NCBI RefSeq assembly: GCF_007993755.1
Contig: NZ_CP042467.1
Location: 186,001 to 250,000, forward strand
DNA length: 64,000 nucleotides
Source of the DNA: Microvenator marinus
GTDB taxonomy: Bacteria > Myxococcota_A > Bradymonadia > Bradymonadales > Bradymonadaceae
Direction of reading: 5' to 3'
The notes under the pieces are model-generated. The model was not told the DNA's origin. It did not search any database and saw nothing but the letters and a program-made list of their open reading frames with translations. The position numbers and the translations under genes were made by a program. The stretch's first letter is position 1; every line of letters starts with the position of its first letter. This document shows positions 34,477 through 41,957 of this stretch, in pieces.

Positions 34477-35354
34477 GAGAGGAGCCCGAGTTCCTTGAGG
34501 CCCTGAGCCACACGTTCTTTGAGCGCCTCGTCGGGCGAGTAGAGGGGAAGACGTGCTTCGTCGGAACACCAGCCTAGTAGGGCGGCACCTGCTTTTGTGG
34601 GCACAGGGTTCGAGTCCGAGAAGAGTATCTTGGCAAAGGGCACGACCTTCTGGTGCAACTCCCGTGCGGTCTTGAGGTCAGAATTTAAGCCGGCTTGTAC
34701 GAGATCGTGCATCAGCGTCGGCGCGAGATTTGAAACCACGGAGATGCATCCTTTTCCGCCGAGACAAACCAATGGCAGCGTCGTGAAATCATCGCCAGAG
34801 AGCACGTCAAAATCGCCTGGCACGGTCGACAGGATATCGGTGCCGAGCACCATATCCGCGGAGGCCTCTTTGATTGCGACGATATTGGGGTGCTTCGCGA
34901 GTGTTGCGACGGTCGGTGCGCTCAGGGAAATCACAGTGCGGCCGGGCACATTGTAGAGCACGAGGGGCAATGGCGATGCGTTTGCGATGGCCTCAAAGTG
35001 TAGGACCAGGCCGCGTTGCCCGGGCTTATTATAATAGGGCGCGACAACCAAGGCTGCATCCACTCCTTTGATTTCGGAGACGGCCTTTGTGAACGCGATA
35101 GACTTGGCTGTGTCATTCGAGCCTGTACCGGCAATGATCGGAACTCTGCCACGGGCTTGGTCGACCACGGTCTTGATGACCGCAAGACGTTCCTGCTCGG
35201 TCAGCGTGGCGGATTCACCGGTGGTTCCGCAGGGGACCAACCCATCAATCTTTCCATCGATCTGCCGCTCCACGAGCTCGCTCAGAGCCTTATGGTCTAC
35301 TTCAGAATTTTTGAACGGGGTGATGAGTGCGGTATAGGCGCCGGAAAAAGCCAT
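34473..35354 (-). CDS. dapA: 4-hydroxy-tetrahydrodipicolinate synthase
   Basis: A 293-residue class I aldolase condensing pyruvate and aspartate semialdehyde. The Schiff-base Lys162 is in IVAIKEASAD, with Tyr134 (LVLYNVPGRT) and Thr45 (PCGTTGE) completing the proton relay. Length is normal. ATG at 35354 has GGGAG at 7 nt; longer readings upstream do not fit. Coupled to dapB downstream; the helicase gene ends 63 nt upstream on the same strand. The product feeds peptidoglycan (meso-DAP) and lysine. Confidence 0.96.
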   Translation of the reverse strand: MAFSGAYTALITPFKNSEVDHKALSELVERQIDGKIDGLVPCGTTGESATLTEQERLAVIKTVVDQARGRVPIIAGTGSNDTAKSIAFTKAVSEIKGVDAALVVAPYYNKPGQRGLVLHFEAIANASPLPLVLYNVPGRTVISLSAPTVATLAKHPNIVAIKEASADMVLGTDILSTVPGDFDVLSGDDFTTLPLVCLGGKGCISVVSNLAPTLMHDLVQAGLNSDLKTARELHQKVVPFAKILFSDSNPVPTKAGAALLGWCSDEARLPLYSPDEALKERVAQGLKELGLLS

Positions 35355-35417
35355 GGTTTTCTCCCAAAAAAGGTCGGCGTGACGCTGCCGAGAGCTAAGC
35401 AAATTGTCAAGGCCGCG

Positions 35418-37427
35418 CTAAACTTCTTCCAGAATCCACGTCTCGAAAGGATGTTGAGATTCGTCTGGGGAATCGGCCAGCTCTTCGAGGAAAATGGACT
35501 CACGAAGGACCACGGCGCGGTTGTCACGGGTGCGATGTGTGAACACGTGCGAGAGGTAGAGTTCCTCTTTGGCTCGCGTTGCTGCCACGTAGAATAGACG
35601 GCGTTCTTCTTCTTCACCTTCGAGCGTATCCACGGAATTGGTGCTCGGGAAATGGCCGTCTGAGAGCCAGAGGACGAAACACGCGTGCCACTCAAGGCCT
35701 TTGGCCTGGTGGATGGAAGTCAGAGTGACCTTTTCATCAGGCACTTCTCCGCCGACCAGAATGTCTTGCCCTGACATTGACGAAAGCAGCGTGATTTCGC
35801 CAAGGAATCTATCGATATCTTCAAATTGAGCCGCAAAGTTTACGAGCTGTTCGAGGTCCTGCGCGCGACTCTTGTAGTCGTCGCCAAAGCTCTTTTGCAA
35901 ATAGTCGTCATACGGGCCTTTGATGACCTTCTCTACCAACGAGTCGGGAGTGGCCGTGAGCCTGGATCCGATGAGCTCTTTAAAGAGCGCGGCAGCGTGG
36001 GCCCACGAGCGCCGAACCCGTGTGGGTAGCGCGTGCAGGAGCTCGTCAGATGCAATCGCCCTGAGCGGATCTGGCTTGTTGAGGGCAAGTTTCCAAATCT
36101 GGTCTGCGCGTTTGTTCCCGACCCCCTGAAAGTGCTTGGCTAGTCGGATGAAGCTGAGTTCGTCCTTGGGGTTGTGGAGGAGTCGTAGATAGGCGAGCAC
36201 GTCTTTGATATGGGCTTGTTCGAAGAAACGAATGCCGGAACGCACCACGTAGGGAATTCCTCGGCGGGTCAGCTCAACCTGGAGCTCCATGGCGTGATGA
36301 TGTGCGCGATAGAGAACGGCAATCTCGTCGAGCGAAATACCCTCGTCGGCCAGCTCAAGAATGCGTTGAGCTACGAAGTCAGCTTGTTGGTAGACGTCTC
36401 GCACCCTTAGTTTCGCAGGTTTCTCGCCGGAAGGGCGGTGTGCTCGCAGCGTTTTCGGGTATTGGTTTTGGTTGAATGCGATGGAGCGGTTCGCGAGCTC
36501 CAAAATCTGTGGCGTGGAGCGGTAGTTCAGCTCAAGTCTGAAGTGCCGGCATTCGGGGTAGCGCAATCCGAACTCGAGGATATTTCGGTACTCAGCCCCG
36601 CGAAATCCATAGATCGCCTGGGAATCATCGCCGACGACCATGAGATTGCGGTGTTTGGCGGACATGAGGTCGATGATTTCACCCTGAATCAGGTTCGTGT
36701 CCTGATATTCGTCCACAAGGATGTGCTCAAACTCTGACTGCAGTGCTTCTCGTACATCCACAAAATCAGTGAGCAGTCGTTTCCAGTGCAGAAGGAGGTC
36801 GTCGTAGTCTACGAGCCCCATCTCCAACTTCCGCGTCTGGAAGAGTGCAAAAATGGAGCGAAAGGTGTCTGCCATGCCCTTAAAATGCTCAAATTTATGG
36901 CTGATGAGGTCGGGGACTGGTGTTTGAGTGTTGATACAGAGGCTTAGGATTTTGACCAGCACGGATCCGCGAGGAATGCGCTTCACGTAAATGTCGTCCA
37001 CCGCCTCGGCCACGCAGAGGTCCATGAGGCTCGCCGCGTCTTCGGAATCGATGATGTTGAAGTTAGATGGAAGCCCAATTTTGGCGGCATAGCGGCGCAG
37101 AATCCTGTTTCCGATGCTGTGATAGGTCCCGCTCCAAATCCGTTTGGCGTCGTGTGACACGAGGCCAGCGACGCGGTCGGTCATGTTTCGCGCGGCCTTG
37201 TTTGTGAACGTGAGCAAGAGAATCTTTGATGGGTCCACGCCTTTATGAATCAGCCACGCGACTCGATAGGTCAGGGTATGTGTCTTTCCCGACCCGGCTC
37301 CAGCGATGACCAGATTCGGTCCGGAAGAAGCCGTGACCACAGCCAATTGTTCTTCATTGAGTTGATCACTCAGCGCCCAATCTTTGGTCGGCTGCGGTTT
37401 CTGAGATTTTAGAGTGTATTTTTTCAA
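35418..37427 (-). CDS. UvrD/Rep/PcrA-like superfamily 1 DNA helicase
   Basis: A 669-residue SF1A 3'-5' helicase. Motifs: Q-motif LNEEQLAVV, I AGAGSGKTHTLTYRV, II LVDEYQDTN, III VGDDSQAIYGFRGA, IV LELNYRS, V/VI LTSIHQAKGLEWHACFVLW and RRLFYVAATRA. It is a little shorter than E. coli UvrD (720) and lacks the long C-terminal linker, more like Rep/PcrA. The likely start is TTG at 37427 (MKKYTLKSQ), with a poor ribosome site, so the exact start is uncertain. Divergent from the tandem paralog genes; an AT-rich 187-nt region separates them. Confidence 0.92.
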   Translation of the reverse strand: MKKYTLKSQKPQPTKDWALSDQLNEEQLAVVTASSGPNLVIAGAGSGKTHTLTYRVAWLIHKGVDPSKILLLTFTNKAARNMTDRVAGLVSHDAKRIWSGTYHSIGNRILRRYAAKIGLPSNFNIIDSEDAASLMDLCVAEAVDDIYVKRIPRGSVLVKILSLCINTQTPVPDLISHKFEHFKGMADTFRSIFALFQTRKLEMGLVDYDDLLLHWKRLLTDFVDVREALQSEFEHILVDEYQDTNLIQGEIIDLMSAKHRNLMVVGDDSQAIYGFRGAEYRNILEFGLRYPECRHFRLELNYRSTPQILELANRSIAFNQNQYPKTLRAHRPSGEKPAKLRVRDVYQQADFVAQRILELADEGISLDEIAVLYRAHHHAMELQVELTRRGIPYVVRSGIRFFEQAHIKDVLAYLRLLHNPKDELSFIRLAKHFQGVGNKRADQIWKLALNKPDPLRAIASDELLHALPTRVRRSWAHAAALFKELIGSRLTATPDSLVEKVIKGPYDDYLQKSFGDDYKSRAQDLEQLVNFAAQFEDIDRFLGEITLLSSMSGQDILVGGEVPDEKVTLTSIHQAKGLEWHACFVLWLSDGHFPSTNSVDTLEGEEEERRLFYVAATRAKEELYLSHVFTHRTRDNRAVVLRESIFLEELADSPDESQHPFETWILEEV

Positions 37428-37614
37428 GGCTGTAAGTTGTTGATGTTGCGAGTTTATTTTTGGGGTGTTCGAACTTTTTTTAATTATTTACGCAACACTT
37501 GGGAAAATCGTCCGAAAATATAAGTGTGGGGCAAATTAGTTCGCACACATCGATAGAGAAATTCAAGGTCAGTAGATAGATGCAATCGTCAAACGCACAT
37601 TTAGGAGGTCGAAC
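37428..37614. promoter_or_regulatory. AT-rich divergent regulatory region with inverted repeats
   Basis: It holds a -10-like TATAAG (37519-37524, plus strand) without a convincing -35, an 8-bp palindrome GTTCGAAC (37467-37474), a 7-bp inverted repeat TGTTGCG/CGCAACA (37444-37450 and 37491-37497), and a strong ribosome site AGGAGG 6 nt before the ATG at 37615. The good SD with a poor -35 suggests activator-dependent transcription of the tandem paralogs. Which element serves the helicase gene is unclear. Confidence 0.4.
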
Positions 37615-38439
37615 ATGGACGCAGCAAGAATTTCAACGACGCCACCCACTGGGGACATCAGTCCAATAGACGGAACTCTGAGACCGGAACCAGGAGAGCC
37701 TGCAAAGGTCCACATCAATCATAAGGGCGAGGTAGAGACGAATTTTGGATCTCCGTATGGAAAGTTGGCGGACGGGGCCCAAAAAACACTTGACCAAACA
37801 GTGAAAAACCTTGCGACCGAATACGAGGAACTCGGAAAGCAGCTGGCTGAGGCTGAAGCAAAAGGTATGACGGGTACGGTGAATGCCATCAGAAAGGAGA
37901 TGGGGAGGATCGAAAGTACGTTGGATACCATAAAGGAAACGGTTGAAAGGTATCCTAAGGATTCCATGAGATGGAACATGGGAGGGAACCATCAAATCGG
38001 ACATGGCGTTATGGCGTCCCATTTCGCTAAGCTTTCGAGTGCCTTGATCGAAGATATCGGGAAGGCGAACTTTTCGGAGAGAATCGGGATGACTCCGAGC
38101 ACCGAGGCTCCGGACGCGGTCGCCGGAAACAGCGCTGTTTCCGAGTTGGAAGGTGGCAAAGGGAGTTCAGGCGTCAAAGGTGCCGATGGACAGGAACTGA
38201 GTCCGGAGCAAGCCAACCTTATTCAAATGGACCCTGCAACCTTGCACAACACTTTTGCGAGCGATCCAGAAGGCACTTGGAAGTCGATTGCAAGCTTGCC
38301 ACCTCAAGATCGCAACATGGTGATGCAGGCACTTCAGATGGCGATTCAACAAGATAATCAACTCCAATCAATGCTGAGCAATTTCATGAAATCAATTCAT
38401 GACACCGCAAAGGCGCAGATTTCAAATCTTAGGGTTTGA
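37615..38439 (+). CDS. Tandem paralog 1: unknown protein with needle-subunit-like C-terminus
   Basis: A 274-residue, mostly hydrophilic protein with no signal peptide or membrane helix, not recognised as a named family. N-terminal ~50 residues carry GDISPIDGTLRPEPG and VHINHKGEVETNFG; about 60-120 is a predicted coiled coil (LAEAEAKGMTGT, IRKEMGRIE, LDTIKETVERYP); a Gly/Ser-rich linker (about 165-195) leads into a strictly conserved C-terminal ~70 residues beginning MDPATLHNTFASDPEGTW. The last 25 residues (SNFMKS..DTAKA.ISNL) follow the S-N-x2-K-x3-D-x3-A-x-I pattern of type III secretion needle proteins (MxiH/PscF). It is followed by a paralog and a TPR protein. Function unknown; exported structural subunit is my inference. 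Confidence 0.75.
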   Translation: MDAARISTTPPTGDISPIDGTLRPEPGEPAKVHINHKGEVETNFGSPYGKLADGAQKTLDQTVKNLATEYEELGKQLAEAEAKGMTGTVNAIRKEMGRIESTLDTIKETVERYPKDSMRWNMGGNHQIGHGVMASHFAKLSSALIEDIGKANFSERIGMTPSTEAPDAVAGNSAVSELEGGKGSSGVKGADGQELSPEQANLIQMDPATLHNTFASDPEGTWKSIASLPPQDRNMVMQALQMAIQQDNQLQSMLSNFMKSIHDTAKAQISNLRV

Positions 38440-38498
38440 AGGGTTGAAGCGAAGGATTGACAATATTCAACAAATTCGAACTAGAGGAAGGAGGAAAT

Positions 38499-39329
38499 AT
38501 GACTAGCATAGGAAGTATTACAACTACCCCAGCTACCGGGGATATCAGCTCAATCGAGGGAACTCTACGGCCGGATCCAGGGGCTCCAGCAATGGTCCAC
38601 ATCAATCATCGTGGAGAAGTTGAAACGAACTTCGGGAAGCCATACGGAGAGTTGAAAACTACGTCACAGGAAAAAATGGATGCAGTGGTGAAGGGGCTTG
38701 CCAATACCTACGCGAGTCTGACTGAGCAGTTGGCGGAAGCTGAGGCGAAAGGAATGACCGGCACCGCAAACGCGATTAGAAAAGAAATGGGAAAGATTGA
38801 GAACATGTTGAACACCATCAAGGAAACTGTGGAAAGTTATCCAGAGCATGCGAAGACGTGGACCATGGGGTCGAATAATGACTCCTTCGGCCACAACAAA
38901 ATGGCGGTTCATTTTTCGAAACTTTCAAACGAATTGATTCAAGATATCGGGAAGTCCAATTTCTCAGAAAGGATCGGAATGACCCCGAGCACGGACGCTC
39001 CCGATGCTGTCGGCGGAAAGGGCGCGGTATCGGACATGGAAGGGTCGAAGGGAGGCTCCGGAATCAAAGGGGCTGACGGGCAAGAGTTGAGTGCTGAGCA
39101 TGCGAACCTTGTGCAAATGGACCCAGCAACTTTGCACAATACTTTTGCCAGCGATCCAGAGGGTACTTGGAAGTCCATCGCAAGTCTGCCGCCTCAGGAC
39201 CGCAACATGGTGATGCAGGCCCTTCAGATGGCGATTCAGCAGGATAACCAGCTTCAGTCGATGCTGAGCAACTTCATGAAGTCGATGCACGACACGGCCA
39301 AAGCGACGATTTCGAATTTGAGGGTCTGA
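38499..39329 (+). CDS. Tandem paralog 2: unknown protein with needle-subunit-like C-terminus
   Basis: A 276-residue paralog of the preceding protein, similar over its whole length and identical for about 60 residues near the C-terminus (from MDPATLHN to SNFMKS), although the DNA there has many synonymous changes. It shares the LRPDPG, VHINHRGEVETNFG, coiled-coil and Gly-rich linker regions. The ATG at 38499 is set by GGAGG 4 nt upstream and by alignment with paralog 1; an upstream in-frame start at 38457 has no counterpart. The TPR gene starts 2 nt after its stop, implying coupled translation. No signal peptide. Interpretation as for paralog 1. Confidence 0.75.
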   Translation: MTSIGSITTTPATGDISSIEGTLRPDPGAPAMVHINHRGEVETNFGKPYGELKTTSQEKMDAVVKGLANTYASLTEQLAEAEAKGMTGTANAIRKEMGKIENMLNTIKETVESYPEHAKTWTMGSNNDSFGHNKMAVHFSKLSNELIQDIGKSNFSERIGMTPSTDAPDAVGGKGAVSDMEGSKGGSGIKGADGQELSAEHANLVQMDPATLHNTFASDPEGTWKSIASLPPQDRNMVMQALQMAIQQDNQLQSMLSNFMKSMHDTAKATISNLRV

Positions 39330-39331
39330 CG

Positions 39332-39682
39332 GTGGAGCACCTGGAACGCCTAGGTCACCGTTATTTCACGCGTTGGCAGCTTGATCGAGCAATCCATGTA
39401 CTCTCCTTCGTAGCTCGGCAAGCTGCCACGCGTGATTTTGCGCCTTTCATGTTGGGAGAAACCTATCGGCGGCGTGGAGATTGGGAGGAGGCGACGCGGT
39501 GGTACCTGGAAAGCTACCAGCGCGGGAGGACGGACCTCTTGACCATGTTTCGTTGTGCAGAAGGAATGTACCGCCAAGGCCAGAAAAGTGATGCGCGCGC
39601 ATGGTTCGAGTACTTGGTAGCGCATGATGTTCCGGGACCACGTCTGGAGCAGGCTCGCGCGCTCTTGGAGCGCTGCCGATAG
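39332..39682 (+). CDS. Small TPR protein, resembling type III secretion chaperones
   Basis: A 116-residue protein of about three tetratricopeptide repeats: a first hairpin ERLGHRYFTRWQLDRAIHVL, a second FMLGETYRRRGDWEEATRWYLESY, a third MFRCAEGMYRQGQKSDARAWFEYL. The arrangement (single TPR unit, G-[DE]-W-x-x-A, followed by A-E-x-x-x-x-x-G-x-x-x-x-A) is close to the SycD/LcrH class II chaperones and its size matches YscG, the needle-subunit chaperone. Starts with GTG, 2 nt after paralog 2; probably co-expressed with it and possibly its partner. Alternative: a generic TPR adaptor unrelated to secretion. Confidence 0.8.
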   Translation: MEHLERLGHRYFTRWQLDRAIHVLSFVARQAATRDFAPFMLGETYRRRGDWEEATRWYLESYQRGRTDLLTMFRCAEGMYRQGQKSDARAWFEYLVAHDVPGPRLEQARALLERCR

Positions 39683-39706
39683 GCCGAGGCCTTGCCAGAC
39701 CGGAGT

Positions 39707-39737
39707 GGCCCGTGCGGTTGACTCTGGTGGGCCTTTT
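39707..39737 (+). terminator. Possible hairpin between the TPR gene and the Ig-like lipoprotein gene
   Basis: GGCCC (39707-39711) pairs with GGGCC (39729-39733) around a 17-nt loop and is followed by TTTT. The stem is short and the loop large, so termination would be weak. A promoter-like TTGACT (39718-39723) with 17 nt to TACACC overlaps it. The rest of the gap to 39815 shows nothing clear. Confidence 0.3.
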
Positions 39738-39815
39738 CACTACACCTAAACGCTACGAAATTGCATCGGATAGAGGGCGCTTGTCGTCTTCGTTGAACAT
39801 ACATCGGGCCAATTC

Positions 39816-41858
39816 ATGCGTAATTTGTTTTTCTTTCTTAGCCTCCTCTTTCTGGCGGCCACCCTCTCATGCAGTGATGAACAGGTTGGGAGTGCCCAGG
39901 CCGGACGCATCGAAGTGCTGCCGAATCCGATTGGTTTTGCTCAGGTAAATATCGGGGAAAGTGATGAAGTCGCGGTGGTTGTGGCCAATCAGGCGAATGA
40001 GTCACTCACCGTGTTTGAGATGCGCTTGGAGGCACGGGAAGGCGGCACGATCGAAGGCCTAGAATTGGTTAACCCGCCCTCGACGCCATTTGAAGTCGAC
40101 GGAAACGGCGGCGCCGTGAACTTAGCCATTAAGTACACCCCCACGGAAAGTTCCACGCCGGTTCAAGGTAGGCTGGTCTTTGTGAGCAGCGATGACCGCT
40201 ACACGCGTGAGGCCCCACTTGAAGTAGATGTCAACACGCTTGGGAATGAGCCTCGATTGCAGGCATCTCCGGGAGTTGTTCGGTTTACTCGACAAGCTCC
40301 CGGCGCTCGGGAGACCCAGAGTGTGGCTTTGCGCAATATCGGTTCGGCACCGCTCACCATTTGGAGTGAGCCCGCATACGGGGGAGGCCAGGACTTCAAG
40401 CTTAGTGTTCCCGAGAAAACCTATCCTTTGGTTTTGCCGATCTTCGATGCGGACGCGGCGATTGAGAATCCCGATGAGTACGAACTGAAACTCGATGTGG
40501 AGTACGCCCCGATTGGCAATGGTCAGGACTCTGGAGAGATTCTGGTCGTGAGCAACGATGATTCGGCCGAAGGCGGAGCAAATGGTCGATTCACGACTGT
40601 GATTGACGTCGCTGCAAATGCTGATGCGGCGTGTATTTTGGTGAGTGAGACGACGAAGAACTTTGGGCAGGTTCCTATCGGTGGGGCAGGGGCTGAGCTT
40701 GTGGTGATGACGAATTGTGGGACTCAGAACCTTGAGGTTTCCAGTATTCGACTGACCGAAAATTCAGCGGACGACGAGTTTGAGCTCGAGCTCGGCGGAC
40801 TTGATGCCAACGAAGACGGTGACCTCGACCGAATCATCACGCTTAGACCCGGTGAGGAACAGTCGTTTTTGGTTCGCTACACGCCCGAGCAACAAGGTAG
40901 TGATACCGGTACGATCGTGATTGGAAGCAATGACCCGCTTCAGGGCGAGCTCGAGATTGGGCTGATTGCACGCGGGTCTGATGGGATTTGTCCTACAGCG
41001 CGTGCGGGTGCCTTTGTGAAAGGCGGGAGCCAAGTTCTACGCCAATCCTTCACGGCAGCGCCACTTCAGTACATCGTCCTGGATGCCACCGAGAGTACCG
41101 ACGAGGATGGCCGAGTTGTGGAATACGAGTGGGAGTTTGTGCGAACTCCTCCCGGAGTCAACCCGGAGCTTACGCCTACCGAGGCCGACATCAACGATGA
41201 GGACCAAAGCCGTCGGGAGTTCAGGCTCTTGACCGCAGGAACCTACGAGGTCGAACTTCGAGTCAAAGATAACGACGGCTTCCTCTCTTGTGGAGACCCG
41301 GCAAAGGTGACGATTGTTGCCGTTCCGAGCGAAAAGGTGCTCGTGGAGCTTACGTGGACTAACCCCGAAGACCCTGATGAGACCGATAATGTGGGGTCAG
41401 ACGTGGATATCCATGTTCTCAAAATGGGACCGGGCAAATGGTTTGAAGCGCCGTATGATGTCTATTTCCGAAACCCTGACGGGTTGTGGGGGCAAGAGAA
41501 CCCTAGCTTGGATATCGACGATCGCGACGGTCTCGGCCCAGAGAACGTTCAAATGGACGACCCGGCAAACTGCGAATGGTACGCCATTGGAGTTCATTAC
41601 TACCGCCAGTTCTTCGGCACCGCGTACGTGACGGTGCGCGTCTACATCAATACAAACCTCGTGTTTGAGAAGGTGAACAAGCCGATGACCCGCGGCGGAC
41701 AATTCTGGGATGTGGCGCGAATTCATTGGGATAGCGGCCAGGTCTACGAGGTAGACAACGTGCTCGAAGCAGCTCCCAATGGGAGTGCGCCACCGGTGAG
41801 TGCGGGCATGGAAAATAGCGGCCTTTGCACCACGCAAAATCTCTACCCGATTCAATGA
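39816..41858 (+). CDS. Secreted lipoprotein with Ig-like (choice-of-anchor D), PKD and YfaP-like domains
   Basis: A 680-residue exported protein. Signal with lipobox LSC (Cys about 19). The body has three repeats of the ASPM-SPD2-Hydin/choice-of-anchor D beta-sandwich, each with a strand like VNIGESDEVAVVVAN, RETQSVALRNIGSAPLTI, or AELVVMTNCGTQNLEV, and closing GTIVIGSNDP. A PKD-like domain (about 390-505, LDATESTDEDGRVVEYEWEF and GTYEVELRVKDNDG) follows. The C-terminal ~170 residues (VELTWTNP, DVDIHVLK, GPENVQMD, VHYY) resemble the YfaP/DUF2135-type domain. Acidic, surface-exposed; probably adhesive or structural. Such lipoproteins are numerous in Myxococcota and Bradymonadales. A terminator follows the stop. 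Confidence 0.88.
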   Translation: MRNLFFFLSLLFLAATLSCSDEQVGSAQAGRIEVLPNPIGFAQVNIGESDEVAVVVANQANESLTVFEMRLEAREGGTIEGLELVNPPSTPFEVDGNGGAVNLAIKYTPTESSTPVQGRLVFVSSDDRYTREAPLEVDVNTLGNEPRLQASPGVVRFTRQAPGARETQSVALRNIGSAPLTIWSEPAYGGGQDFKLSVPEKTYPLVLPIFDADAAIENPDEYELKLDVEYAPIGNGQDSGEILVVSNDDSAEGGANGRFTTVIDVAANADAACILVSETTKNFGQVPIGGAGAELVVMTNCGTQNLEVSSIRLTENSADDEFELELGGLDANEDGDLDRIITLRPGEEQSFLVRYTPEQQGSDTGTIVIGSNDPLQGELEIGLIARGSDGICPTARAGAFVKGGSQVLRQSFTAAPLQYIVLDATESTDEDGRVVEYEWEFVRTPPGVNPELTPTEADINDEDQSRREFRLLTAGTYEVELRVKDNDGFLSCGDPAKVTIVAVPSEKVLVELTWTNPEDPDETDNVGSDVDIHVLKMGPGKWFEAPYDVYFRNPDGLWGQENPSLDIDDRDGLGPENVQMDDPANCEWYAIGVHYYRQFFGTAYVTVRVYINTNLVFEKVNKPMTRGGQFWDVARIHWDSGQVYEVDNVLEAAPNGSAPPVSAGMENSGLCTTQNLYPIQ

Positions 41859-41859
41859 A

Positions 41860-41880
41860 CACCGTTTCGGTGCCTTTTTT
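41860..41880 (+). terminator. Intrinsic terminator after the Ig-like lipoprotein gene
   Basis: A 5-bp stem CACCG/CGGTG (41860-41864 with 41868-41872, 3-nt loop), two C, then six T residues and more T to 41885. It starts 2 nt after the stop codon and separates the lipoprotein gene from the pseudokinase-phosphatase gene. A promoter-like TTTAGA (41883-41888), 16 nt, TATGAT (41905-41910) lies just beyond. Confidence 0.65.
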
Positions 41881-41957
41881 GTTTTAGAACTCCTCGAGTC
41901 AGACTATGATGGGGCCACGCGAACGCACTAATAGTTTGGCTGGTCGCTGGAAGACTG

